NCBI GenBank assembly: GCA_016219285.1
Contig: JACRNJ010000029.1
Location: forward strand, 1 to 49,465
Direction of reading: 5' to 3'
Source: Deltaproteobacteria bacterium
GTDB lineage: Bacteria; Desulfobacterota; GWC2-55-46; UBA9637
Length of the DNA: 49,465 nucleotides
Shown piece after piece: positions 24,528 through 32,799 of the stretch. Position numbers and translations under genes: made by a program. The notes below the pieces were generated by a model, which saw nothing but the letters and a program-made list of their open reading frames with translations, searched no databases and was not told the DNA's origin. Position 1 is the first letter of the stretch. Each line of letters opens with the position of its first letter.

Positions 24528-25880
24528 TTACTGCCTACTGCATTCAGGAAACCCCATGCCTTTGATAAATTCTTTTTGAAAGTGCTGACTGCCTGAGAGA
24601 GGTAAATATTTTGCGTTCTTCGCTATATCCTCAGCCTCTTTTCTTTTTTCTTCTGAACACAACGCAAGCCTTGCGCCGTCAAGCGCTGCATCACCGACAA
24701 AAACCACCCTGTCAAGCCACTCCTTTTCAATAACCCCAATATCGGCAAGACTTTGTTTATTTATATTGCTGCCAAACGCGCCTGCTATAAATACCCTGTC
24801 AATCTCATCAAAATTCACCTTAGCCTTTTTTAAAAGGAGTTTTATACCAGCCTGAATCGCTCCTTTGGCAAGCTGAATCTCCCTGACATCATTTTGTGTA
24901 ATTGTTATCTCTCTCTTCGCATCCTTATATAACAAAAAAGCATTTCCTGACCCCTCCTCTATTATCCTGTTTGCAAGATTGCCTTCCACTTCATCCCTGT
25001 TTTTTACCCTTCCCGATACATCTATGATGCCTGCGTTTAGCAGTTTTGCAACACAGTCGATTATACCAGAGCCGCAGATTCCTTTGGGGCTTTCATCCCC
25101 AATTACATCTATTTCTATCTTATCACATTCAATCTTGACACCATGTATTGCGCCATTTTTTGCTATCATTCCATGCCTTATTGTGCCTCCTTCAAATGCA
25201 GGCCCTGCTGCAGTTGATGTTGCAAATATTGAGTTCTCTGAACCAAGCGCTGTCTCGTTATTGGTCCCTATATCAATTGCAAGACAATATTTTTTTGTTT
25301 TATGTAGAGCTGTTGAAAGAATAACGGCTACTGTATCTCCGCCTATAAAACCGCCTATAAGAGGAAATGTATAAATATATGCTTCTGGATTTATAATAAT
25401 ACCGACTGCGTCAGCCTTTATCTTTCTTGATTCCTTAAAAGCAGGTCTATAGGGAACCTTTGCAAGTGGCGCCGGTGAAATACCAAGGAAGAGATGCTCC
25501 ATAGTTGCATTGCCTGCCGCCGTAACAAATTGTATATTTTCAGGATTTGTTAGCCTTTTAATAATATTATTGCACGCATTAATTGTTTCAAGATGCAGCT
25601 CTTTAAGTGTTTCAATACTATCAACTGCTGCTGAAATCCTTGAAAGCAAATCCCTCCCCCATCGCATCTGCGGGTTTTCCAACATTGCTGTCTCTTTTTC
25701 TTCGCAGGTTGCCAAATCCACAAGAGAGCCGACAATCGTTGTAGTGCCTATGTCAAAGGCAATGCCGTATTTAGGATTTACGATTTTAGATTTTAGATTT
25801 AAGATTTTAGATTTAAGATTTGTGATTTCTAATTCGCAATTCGCAATTCGTAAATCGTAAATCTTTTTTGCCTTTTTCAT
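24528..25880 (-). CDS. RACo-like ASKHA-family reductive activator, lacking the ferredoxin domain
   Basis: A 450-residue ATPase-fold protein (ASKHA, C-terminal DUF4445-like). Motifs include YGIAFDIGTTTIVGSLVDL, GNATMEHLFLG, LAIDIGTNNETAL, GPAFEGGTIRHGM, GICGSGIIDCVA and VFIAGAFGSNINKQSLADIG. Relatives reactivate corrinoid proteins by ATP-driven reduction and normally carry an N-terminal 2Fe-2S domain. Here that domain is absent, and the first ~36 residues are encoded by an R3 repeat (25772-25864) giving NLKSKILNLKSKIV-type sequence. The start ATG overlaps the mlaD stop (25877-25880), so the repeat-derived N-terminus is translated. No corrinoid protein or methyltransferase partner is in the window. 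The role is unclear. Confidence 0.82.
   Translation of the reverse strand: MKKAKKIYDLRIANCELEITNLKSKILNLKSKIVNPKYGIAFDIGTTTIVGSLVDLATCEEKETAMLENPQMRWGRDLLSRISAAVDSIETLKELHLETINACNNIIKRLTNPENIQFVTAAGNATMEHLFLGISPAPLAKVPYRPAFKESRKIKADAVGIIINPEAYIYTFPLIGGFIGGDTVAVILSTALHKTKKYCLAIDIGTNNETALGSENSIFATSTAAGPAFEGGTIRHGMIAKNGAIHGVKIECDKIEIDVIGDESPKGICGSGIIDCVAKLLNAGIIDVSGRVKNRDEVEGNLANRIIEEGSGNAFLLYKDAKREITITQNDVREIQLAKGAIQAGIKLLLKKAKVNFDEIDRVFIAGAFGSNINKQSLADIGVIEKEWLDRVVFVGDAALDGARLALCSEEKRKEAEDIAKNAKYLPLSGSQHFQKEFIKGMGFPECSRQ
25772..25864. repeat. R3 repeat inside the RACo-like reading frame
   Basis: Tandem ACGATTTTAGATTTTAGATTTAAGATTTTAG-type units and a right arm AATTCGCAATTCGTAAATCGTAAATC, the same as intergenic R3 elements. 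The frame is open through it with no stop. The ORF start lies beyond it at the mlaD stop. Confidence 0.75.
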
Positions 25881-27382
25881 TGCTTTGGTATTATGGAGCC
25901 TGCGCTGCTCAGAAGATATTTTATATCCTCATCCTCAAAGTGGAGGCCAATGCCGACATAGGGAGAGGCAAGCCCGACCCTGCTTACAAAATCATCATAG
26001 CCGCCTACTATAAAGAAATATTTGTTCAGATTATATGTTAAACCTGCCTTAAGATGCGGATTCCTCTTTTGGTCAAAATCAAAGGCCTCGAAGGTAAATC
26101 TGAGACGGTCCTTGAACATGTAATAATCCATGCCAACGCCGCCTGTTGATTCTATTATGCCGCCTCTCAGAGCTACATCTTTGAACCGTTTTGCAATTTG
26201 CACGCTGAATTTAAGGAGGTCGGATGTTTTCACCTCTTTTGTGGTAGTGGTGGTTGTTCCAACAGTAGTCTCGGTGGTCACGCTCCTCCTCTGGCCAATT
26301 GGGTCGTCTATTACCTCTATAAGGTAATATTTATCTGCCTTTGGTTGAAGCCTCAGGGAAAGATAGTTCTTTGTGTCGCTTGAATCAAAGAGGTATTCTC
26401 CTCTATAGCCTATAAATGTCTTAAACGTCTCAATCCTTCCGAGATAGCTGTTTATACCTGTCAGTGTCTTATTGAAACTATCATGGACCGATGGGTCATT
26501 TATAAGCTTACCAAGGGTGCCCTCCCCTTTATCAATTTTCTTGACTATGCTGTTGACCGTATTTACTGACTCATCTATCTTCGGTTCAACATTTTTTGCA
26601 AGCCGGTTTATGGTGTCCATAGTCTCGCCAAGTTTTTGAGTTGCCGTCTTGAGATTACCAAAACCATCCTTGAGTATATCCTTGTTCTCTGCAATCACAT
26701 GGTTGAGATTATCCGCTACCTCCTGTAATCCCTTGATTACCTCAGGCCCTGTTTCTTTTAAATCTCCGGAAAACACCTCAAAATTGCTCATGATTCTTCC
26801 AAATTTTTCATCATTGGTTCTTACTATTTTATTGAGTCTTTCCGTAATCTCCTGTACGTTGGTCACAATCTTTTTCAGCGATGTCTGACCTTCACTCCCG
26901 CCCAGCACATTGCCAAGGGATTCGCTTACTTTTTTTATGTCCGTAGCTACATCGCTTAATATGGTTATAAGTTTATCTATATCTGTATAGGTCGTTATCC
27001 TTGTTATCTCCCCGCCTGCCTCCAACAGCGGGGCATTTGGAGAGCCCGGGGTAAGCTCAACATATCTCTCGCCCAAAAGGCCCTTTGTCTTTAAAACAGC
27101 AGTGAAATCCTTTCCTATCTTTACATCAGGGTGTATTCGTAGTATCACATTGGCCTTGTTATTCTGCAGTACAATATCCTTTACCCTTCCTATCTCAACG
27201 CCCGCCACCCTTACAGAAGCATCCTTATCAAGACCGGCGGCAGAATCAAATTTTATGGATATCTCATAGCCTTCTTCTCTTCCAAATTGTATACCGCCAA
27301 CCCTAAGAGACATGTATACGAGCAGCATTATTCCAATAAAAACAAATATTCCTACCTTTGTCTCTGGACTAAGCTTTAGCAT
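25877..27382 (-). CDS. mlaD: MCE/MlaD-family lipid transport protein with long C-terminal extension
   Basis: The periplasmic substrate-binding component of a phospholipid ABC transporter. A TM anchor lies at ~10-28 and the MCE domain at ~35-117 (FDSAAGLDKDASVRVAGVEIGRVKDI, LLGERYVELTPGS). A long amphipathic helical region (~125-300) carries repeated N/L/V heptads. The last ~190 residues form alternating aromatic strands (YLSLRLQPKADKYYLIEV, HLKAGLTYNLNKYFFIVGGY, SPYVGIGLHF) that look like outer-membrane or surface beta structure. At 501 residues it is far longer than E. coli MlaD (183). One base separates it from mlaF, and it overlaps the RACo-like gene by four. Confidence 0.9.
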   Translation of the reverse strand: MLKLSPETKVGIFVFIGIMLLVYMSLRVGGIQFGREEGYEISIKFDSAAGLDKDASVRVAGVEIGRVKDIVLQNNKANVILRIHPDVKIGKDFTAVLKTKGLLGERYVELTPGSPNAPLLEAGGEITRITTYTDIDKLITILSDVATDIKKVSESLGNVLGGSEGQTSLKKIVTNVQEITERLNKIVRTNDEKFGRIMSNFEVFSGDLKETGPEVIKGLQEVADNLNHVIAENKDILKDGFGNLKTATQKLGETMDTINRLAKNVEPKIDESVNTVNSIVKKIDKGEGTLGKLINDPSVHDSFNKTLTGINSYLGRIETFKTFIGYRGEYLFDSSDTKNYLSLRLQPKADKYYLIEVIDDPIGQRRSVTTETTVGTTTTTTKEVKTSDLLKFSVQIAKRFKDVALRGGIIESTGGVGMDYYMFKDRLRFTFEAFDFDQKRNPHLKAGLTYNLNKYFFIVGGYDDFVSRVGLASPYVGIGLHFEDEDIKYLLSSAGSIIPKQ

Positions 27383-27383
27383 A

Positions 27384-28130
27384 TCAAAACACCTTTATAG
27401 GGCCTTCCGCCCTGCCTTCCAAAAACTGCCGGAGTATGGGATTAGGGCTGGCTTTCATATATTCAACAGCGCCCTCTTCCACAATCTTTCCCTCATGCAG
27501 CATGGCAATTTTGTCCGCTATCTTATAAGTTAACGGTATATCATGTGTTATAACTATATAAGTTGTCTTTAAATCCCTCTGCGTGTCAAGGATAAGCGTC
27601 GCAACATTATCAGACATGACAGGGTCAAGGCCTGTCGTAGGCTCGTCAAACAGGACTATCTCGGGGTCCATGGCAATGGCCCTTGCAAGGCCAACCCTCT
27701 TTTTCATACCGCCGCTTAAATCCGCAGGCATCATATTCTCAATATCTTTCAGCCCAACCTTTCTAAGTTTCTCCTTTATGACCTTTTTTAAATCATCTTC
27801 AGGCATCTCCGTGTGCTCCCTTAATGGGAATGACACATTCTCTCCCACTGTCATGGAATCAAAAAGCGCTGCGCCCTGAAACAGCATGCCAAACCTTCTT
27901 CTCACCTCATTTAATTCTCTTTCGGTCATCTTTGTAATATCATGACCATCAAGGAGTATTTCTCCGGAGTCAGGCCGCAACAAACCTATTATATGTTTTA
28001 TAAGAACGCTTTTCCCTTCGCCGCTTCTCCCGATAATAACTGTTATCTTCCCCTTTTCTACCTCCAGATTAGCGCCGTCAAGAACCTTTTTGCTATTAAA
28101 GGATTTTTTAAGGTCAATTATCTTTATCAT
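27384..28130 (-). CDS. mlaF: MlaF: ATP-binding protein of the Mla lipid ABC transporter
   Basis: A 248-residue ABC ATPase with Walker A IGRSGEGKSVLIKH, Q-loop MLFQGAALFD, signature LSGGMKKRVGLARA, Walker B EIVLFDEPTTGLDP and switch histidine in VITHDIPL. The GRSGEGKS Walker variant and the SMTVGENVSFPLREHT block are typical of MlaF. It energises movement of lipid between inner membrane and MCE protein. One-base spacing to both mlaE and mlaD indicates tight coupling. Confidence 0.95.
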   Translation of the reverse strand: MIKIIDLKKSFNSKKVLDGANLEVEKGKITVIIGRSGEGKSVLIKHIIGLLRPDSGEILLDGHDITKMTERELNEVRRRFGMLFQGAALFDSMTVGENVSFPLREHTEMPEDDLKKVIKEKLRKVGLKDIENMMPADLSGGMKKRVGLARAIAMDPEIVLFDEPTTGLDPVMSDNVATLILDTQRDLKTTYIVITHDIPLTYKIADKIAMLHEGKIVEEGAVEYMKASPNPILRQFLEGRAEGPIKVF

Positions 28131-28131
28131 T

Positions 28132-28902
28132 TTAAAACATCACTGATGTCAGGAAATAATCGGATATCAATATCATGACGCATCCCAACACAACCGATTT
28201 GGTAGCTGATTCACCTACACCTGCAGCGCCCCCGATGGTATTAAAACCATGATAACATGCAACCAGAGACAATATAAGGCCAAAAACAGAGGCCTTTATA
28301 AGGCCGTCAAAGATGTCACTAGGTTTTACAAAATCTACTGTCCTCCCTATATATACGCCAGAGTTAATGCCCAGCATCTTCACGCCTACAAAATATCCTC
28401 CAAGCACCCCGACAAAGTCGGTAATAACAGCAAGGACCGGCATCATAAGTATGCCTGCCAAAATTCTGGGAGATACCAAATATTTTATCGGATTTACAGC
28501 CATTGTATAAAGGGCGTCTATCTGCTCGGTGACCCTCATTGTGCCCAATTCGGTAGCCATTGCAGAACCTGCCCTGCCTGTTACCATAAGACCTGTAAGC
28601 ACCGGTCCCAGCTCTCTCGCCATGCTAAGGGCAACCGTAGGGCCCACAAGGCTTTCTGCCCCGAATCTCTTTAAAGCGTTATAGCTCTGCAAGGCCAGAA
28701 CAGCGCCTGTAAATGCGCCTGTGAGCACAACCACAAACAAACTCTTTACGCCTACAAACTCCATCTGTTTAAAGATATTCCTCAGCTTTAACGGCGGAAC
28801 AAATATCCATATAACAGCCTGAAACAGCATAATGGCTATCCCGCCTGCCGAACTTACTATCATTCCTGCCCGTTTACCCAGCCTTTCAAAAAACTCTCTC
28901 AT
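28132..28902 (-). CDS. mlaE: MlaE: permease of the Mla lipid ABC transporter
   Basis: A 256-residue inner-membrane permease with about five hydrophobic segments. Family motifs include FVGVKSLFVVVLTGAFTGAV, LGPVLTGLMVTGRAGSAMATELGTMRVTEQIDA (abbreviated: GRAGSAMATELG) and FDGLIKASVFGLILSLVACYHG. I start at ATG 28900-28902, which overlaps the alr stop (ATGA) and has GAGGG seven bases upstream. The frame extends to 28938 within alr, but that is less likely. Works with MlaF and the MCE protein. Confidence 0.94.
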   Translation of the reverse strand: MREFFERLGKRAGMIVSSAGGIAIMLFQAVIWIFVPPLKLRNIFKQMEFVGVKSLFVVVLTGAFTGAVLALQSYNALKRFGAESLVGPTVALSMARELGPVLTGLMVTGRAGSAMATELGTMRVTEQIDALYTMAVNPIKYLVSPRILAGILMMPVLAVITDFVGVLGGYFVGVKMLGINSGVYIGRTVDFVKPSDIFDGLIKASVFGLILSLVACYHGFNTIGGAAGVGESATKSVVLGCVMILISDYFLTSVMF

Positions 28903-30032
28903 ACATAAACCCTCGGCACCCTGCTCGTTATTCCGCAAAGTATCTCATAGGAAATAGTGCCGGCTTTTTCTGCAAGCTCATCTGCAGTGATTTCATCATT
29001 ACCCTGCCTTCCTATGAGAACCACCTCATCGCCTTGGCTTACATCTTTTATGTGTGTAACATCCACCATTGTAATATCCATACATACCATTCCAGCCACC
29101 CTCGCCCTCTGCCCCCTTATCAGAACCTGGCCATTATTGGAAAGATGGCGGGGATAACCATCCCCATAGCCTATGGGTATTGCAGCTATAACACTATCCT
29201 TTTTGGTTATATATTTCCTTCCATAACTCACTGGAAAACCCTTCGGTGCTTTTTTAAGCTGAACTACCTGCGAAACCAATCGCATGGCAGGTTTCAGTTT
29301 TATCTTTCCAATCATATGTGCGGCCGGATATGCGCCGTACAACATAATGCCTGGCCTGACAAGATTAAAGTGCGAATTCATATGCCCTACAATGGCGGCG
29401 CTGTTTGCAATATGCAATAACCGAGGATTAAACCCAATTTTCCGAACAATCTTTATTGTTTGTAAAAAAATGCCCGCTTGTTTGTGGGAAAATCTTTTAT
29501 CCTCTTCATCTGCCTCGGAAAAATGGGAAAGAATACCCTCTATATCAAGATTTGCAAGCCCTTTTAATTCATGAAAAAAAGGCGCCACCTGATAAGGAAG
29601 CAGGCCCAATCTGCCCATGCCAGTATCTATTTTTATATGAACCTTTGTATGCCTGCCTGTTTTCTTTGAAAGATTATTTATTCGTCGGGCAGTTTCTATA
29701 TCAAATACTACAGGCGTCAGGTCATATTTTACAGCATCCTTTATCTGACTTGGATAAACACCTCCAAGGATGACAATCGACGCCTTAATCCCTGCTTTTC
29801 TTAATTCAATGCCCTCTTCACAAATAGCAACGCCAAAAAAATTACACCCGCACCCGCCTCCGGCAGGCGCTCGTTCAAGAGCCTTTGCCGTCTCTACTGC
29901 GCCATGACCATAGGCATCGGCCTTAACTACAGCAAGTATCTCTGCGTCTTTTGCTATATTTTTTTTCAACCAAACATAATTTGATTTGATAGCGCCAGTG
30001 TCTATAATAGCAAACGTTGGTCTTGACTCCAA
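28899..30032 (-). CDS. alr: Alanine racemase
   Basis: A PLP enzyme interconverting L- and D-alanine for peptidoglycan, in the cytoplasm. The PLP lysine is in AVVKADAYGHG. The catalytic tyrosine is in FPVSYGRKYI and the PLP-binding arginine region in LVRPGIMLYGAYP. The end is typical (VLIGRQGNDEITADELAEKAGTI...CGITSRVPRVY). Preferred start is TTG 30030-30032 (378 residues), behind GGTGGGG; a longer TTG frame runs to 30086. An extra proline/glycine-rich segment (RAPAGGGC) before NFFGVAICEEG is encoded by a short GC-rich palindrome at 29848-29873 and is absent from typical family members. First gene of the alr-mla operon. Confidence 0.93.
   Translation of the reverse strand: MESRPTFAIIDTGAIKSNYVWLKKNIAKDAEILAVVKADAYGHGAVETAKALERAPAGGGCGCNFFGVAICEEGIELRKAGIKASIVILGGVYPSQIKDAVKYDLTPVVFDIETARRINNLSKKTGRHTKVHIKIDTGMGRLGLLPYQVAPFFHELKGLANLDIEGILSHFSEADEEDKRFSHKQAGIFLQTIKIVRKIGFNPRLLHIANSAAIVGHMNSHFNLVRPGIMLYGAYPAAHMIGKIKLKPAMRLVSQVVQLKKAPKGFPVSYGRKYITKKDSVIAAIPIGYGDGYPRHLSNNGQVLIRGQRARVAGMVCMDITMVDVTHIKDVSQGDEVVLIGRQGNDEITADELAEKAGTISYEILCGITSRVPRVYV
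29848..29873. repeat. GC-rich palindrome inserted in alr
   Basis: The segment CACCCGCCTCCGGCAGGCGC stands out in a much more AT-rich gene. On the coding strand it reads GCGCCTGCCGGAGGCGGG and adds about eight residues at a surface loop position. The GCCTGCCGGAGGC core is a near-perfect palindrome, as in dispersed repeats of other genomes. Confidence 0.5.
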
Positions 30033-30099
30033 TATATTAACCCCACCAGAAATTTTTGAGCAAGATTCAGGAATCTGCCAAAACAATAACCGTTGGTAT

Positions 30100-30128
30100 T
30101 TAATACCCTATTTAGTTTGTAGTGTCAA
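30100..30128 (-). promoter_or_regulatory. Promoter of the alr-mla-RACo-purH operon
   Basis: On the minus strand there is a perfect TTGACA (30123-30128), a 17-base spacer and TATTAA (30100-30105). Transcription would start near 30093, about 60 bases before the preferred alr start at 30032. Confidence 0.65.
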
Positions 30129-30168
30129 CCCTATAGGTCAGGTTTATAAAATGATGTTTATAAAATGA

Positions 30169-30197
30169 TTGACAAGCCGTAATTAAGTTGTTAAGTT
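30169..30197 (+). promoter_or_regulatory. Promoter candidate for the rnf operon
   Basis: A perfect TTGACA (30169-30174) with a weak -10 (TAAGTT, 30192-30197) at 17 bases. A TGCAACcttcaGTTGCA hairpin follows around 30199-30215, between promoter and rnfC. The -10 is poor, so confidence is limited. Confidence 0.4.
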
Positions 30198-30274
30198 GTG
30201 CAACCTTCAGTTGCATGCTTTGGGAATATTTTATGGAAGGCAAACTTCTTAAATAGATTGTTTGGTATTTTTTT

Positions 30275-31594
30275 ATGTCTTTGAAAACATTTGACCACGG
30301 CATACATCCTTCATACAATAAAGAACTCACTAATCATAAGAAGATAGAGAAGGCCAACTTACCCAAGAAGGTCGTAATCCCGCTTCAACAGCATATTGGC
30401 GCGCCATGCAAACCGCTTGTTAAAAAAGGTGATGCGGTGGCAGAGGGCCAAAAGATAGGAGAGGCGTCTGCCTTTGTTACTTCCCCTGTCCATTCTTCCA
30501 TCTCTGGCAAGGTTAAAGACATAGAAAAACTGCCGTATCCAGGCGGGGGCAAAGTGCTGTCTGTTATTATTGAAGGCGATGGCACGGCAAAGGAATGGGG
30601 TAATGGCGGCATCGGTCTTGATCTGGAATCTCTAACTTCCGAGACATTAAGAAATATTATAAAAGAGATGGGCATTGTCGGTATGGGCGGGGCTGCGTTT
30701 CCCACCCATGTTAAATTAAGCCCGCCAAAGGAAAAAAAGATAGACGCATTTATACTCAACGGATGTGAATGTGAGCCATACCTTACATCTGACCACAGAA
30801 TAATGGTTGAAGAGCCTGAAAATGTTGTGTGGGGAATGAAGGCTTTAATGAAGGCAGCGGGGGTTGAGAATGGCTTTATCGGCATAGAGGAAAATAAATC
30901 CGATGCAATAGAGGCGCTGGAAAAAGTTACGAGAGGAAGCAATATAAAAGTTATGAGCCTTGAGACAAAATATCCGCAGGGCGCTGAAAAGATGCTTATA
31001 AAGGCTGTTGTTGGCAGAAAGGTGCCTGTTGGCAAACTTCCAATGGATGTCGGGGTTGTAGTAAATAATGTTGGGACAGCAGTTGCAGTATATGGTGCGG
31101 TTAAATATAGCAAGCCTTTGATTGAAAGGGTTGTAACCATAAGCGGCAACGGTGTAAAAGAGCCAAAGAATCTTTTGGTTCGCATAGGCACAAGCTTTGA
31201 GGATGTATTGAACCAGTGCGGAGGAATTACAAAGCATGGAGAGAGAGAGGTATTAAACGGCGGCCCCATGATGGGTATTGCCCAGACAACCCTTGATGTG
31301 CCTGTTATAAAAGGCACTTCAGGCATAACAGTTCTGGCAGGCAAAGAGATAAAACCCAGCACATACCAGCCATGTATAAGGTGCGGTAGCTGTGTTGAGG
31401 TATGCCCTGTAAATCTCATGCCATACAAGCTTGGGGATTTAGGAAGACTTTACAGGCTGGATGAATTAAAGGCATGGGGTGGGTTGGTGTGTATAGAGTG
31501 CGGCTGCTGCTCATATACATGTCCGTCTAAGAGACCCTTATTGCACTGGATAAGGGTAGGGAAGATTAAGGTAAGGGAGAAGGAAAAGGTATAA
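30275..31594 (+). CDS. rnfC: RnfC: NADH/ferredoxin-binding subunit of the Rnf complex
   Basis: The peripheral subunit that docks NADH and FMN and passes electrons in ferredoxin:NAD oxidoreductase. A barrel-sandwich segment at the N-terminus (PLQQHIGAPCKPLVKKGDAV) is followed by the Rossmann/FMN region (GIVGMGGAAFPTHVKLSPP, DAFILNGCECEPYLTSDH). Two 4Fe-4S motifs sit near the end (CIRCGSCVEVCP and CIECGCCSYTCP). Length 439 is typical of non-gammaproteobacterial RnfC. It is first of rnfCDGEAB, the order found in Clostridia, Thermotogae and Bacteroidetes rather than the ABCDGE order of E. coli. Confidence 0.96.
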   Translation: MSLKTFDHGIHPSYNKELTNHKKIEKANLPKKVVIPLQQHIGAPCKPLVKKGDAVAEGQKIGEASAFVTSPVHSSISGKVKDIEKLPYPGGGKVLSVIIEGDGTAKEWGNGGIGLDLESLTSETLRNIIKEMGIVGMGGAAFPTHVKLSPPKEKKIDAFILNGCECEPYLTSDHRIMVEEPENVVWGMKALMKAAGVENGFIGIEENKSDAIEALEKVTRGSNIKVMSLETKYPQGAEKMLIKAVVGRKVPVGKLPMDVGVVVNNVGTAVAVYGAVKYSKPLIERVVTISGNGVKEPKNLLVRIGTSFEDVLNQCGGITKHGEREVLNGGPMMGIAQTTLDVPVIKGTSGITVLAGKEIKPSTYQPCIRCGSCVEVCPVNLMPYKLGDLGRLYRLDELKAWGGLVCIECGCCSYTCPSKRPLLHWIRVGKIKVREKEKV

Positions 31595-31679
31595 ATTGCA
31601 AATTGGAAAATGCAAAATGCAAAATGCAAATTTACGAGATAGAATTTTAAGATTTTGCAATTTACAATCTGCAATTTAA
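31593..31679. repeat. AT-rich palindromic repeat between rnfC and rnfD
   Basis: AAATTGCAAATTGGAAAATGCAAAATGC on the left pairs roughly with GATTTTGCAATTTACAATCTGCAATTTAAAT on the right. It begins at the rnfC stop codon. Confidence 0.6.
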
Positions 31680-31687
31680 ATTTTTCA

Positions 31688-32722
31688 ATGGAGCGTAACG
31701 ATTTAAAATCTATGGAAGACAAAACAATAGATAAACTACAAGAAAAACCAGCTCAAGAAAAACAAATTGAGCGACTAGTCGTCTCTTCTTCTCCGCATTT
31801 TCTCAGGGACGAAAATATCCACAAGATTATGCACACAGTCGTACTGGCGCTTCTTCCTGCTATGGCTGCCAGTGTATACTTCTTCGGTTTAAGGGCAGCC
31901 GGGCTCATCCTTGTGTCGGTTGTAAGCTGCCTGCTTACCGAATATGCGGTTCAGAAGCTCAGGGAAAAACCTGTAACCATGTGGGATGGAAGCGCCATTA
32001 TAACAGGCATCCTTCTGGCCCTAACCCTGCCTCCCGGGTTTCCGTATTATGCAGCAGCATTAGGTTCAGCCTTTGCCATTGGCATCGGCAAACAGCTATT
32101 TGGCGGTCTTGGCTATAATATATTTAATCCTGCCTTGTTGGGCAGGGCATTCCTGATGGCTACATATCCTGTGCTTACTACCACATGGAGCGAGCCTCTA
32201 ACAAAGGGTGTTAAGGCAGGCGTGGATGCGGTGTCTGCTGCAACTCCGCTTGCGCTCATGAAATTTGAAGGAAAGATGACCTCTCATCTTGATATGCTCT
32301 TCGGCAATGTGGCTGGCTCAATGGGGGAGACCTCTGCCATTGCAATACTCATTGGCGGCCTCTATCTTCGTTACCGCGGTTATATAAATTGGAAGCTGCC
32401 GCTCGGCTATCTTGGTTCAATGGCTGTTTTCGGAGGCATATTCTGGCTTATAAATCCGACCAAGTATCCTGATCCGCTCTTTCATATCCTTGCAGGCGGC
32501 GCAATGCTGGGCGCATGGTTTATGGTAACTGATATGGTAACATCGCCGGTAACACCGCTTGGACAATGGCTCTTTGTAATATGCGGAGGGCTTCTTGCTG
32601 TTATAATCCGTTTGTTCGGTGGCCTTCCGGAAGGGGTAATGTATTCCATACTTTTGATGAACGCCTTTGTGCCGCTGTTAGATAAACATACGAGACCTAA
32701 GTTTTTTGGAGAAGAGATGTAA
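31688..32722 (+). CDS. rnfD: RnfD: membrane flavin subunit of the Rnf complex
   Basis: An integral membrane subunit with about eight to ten helices and a covalently bound FMN. The attachment threonine is in DAVSAATPLALMKFEG (SxAT motif). Other conserved blocks are VSSSPHFLRDENIHKIM, GLGYNIFNPALLGRAFLMATYP and MVTDMVTSPVTPLGQ. ATG 31688 (344 residues) and ATG 31712 (336) are both possible. The frame runs further upstream only through repeat sequence. No good ribosome site is visible, as expected if the leader was replaced by the repeat. Confidence 0.94.
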   Translation: MERNDLKSMEDKTIDKLQEKPAQEKQIERLVVSSSPHFLRDENIHKIMHTVVLALLPAMAASVYFFGLRAAGLILVSVVSCLLTEYAVQKLREKPVTMWDGSAIITGILLALTLPPGFPYYAAALGSAFAIGIGKQLFGGLGYNIFNPALLGRAFLMATYPVLTTTWSEPLTKGVKAGVDAVSAATPLALMKFEGKMTSHLDMLFGNVAGSMGETSAIAILIGGLYLRYRGYINWKLPLGYLGSMAVFGGIFWLINPTKYPDPLFHILAGGAMLGAWFMVTDMVTSPVTPLGQWLFVICGGLLAVIIRLFGGLPEGVMYSILLMNAFVPLLDKHTRPKFFGEEM

Positions 32723-32724
32723 AG

Positions 32725-32786
32725 AAATTACGAATTACGATTTACGAATTACGTTTTAAAATCTAAAATCGTAAATCGTAAATTTT
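32725..32786. repeat. R3 element between rnfD and rnfG
   Basis: AAATTACGAATTACGATTTACGAATTACG / TTTTAAAATCTAAAATCGTAAATCGTAAATTTT. The arms are largely complementary, so the transcript can fold into one long hairpin. Confidence 0.75.
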
Positions 32787-32799
32787 CAGGGAGTTTGGG

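Noticed and set aside
30385-31428. 347-codon minus-strand frame
   Set aside because: It is the antisense of rnfC, which has full conserved motifs on the plus strand.
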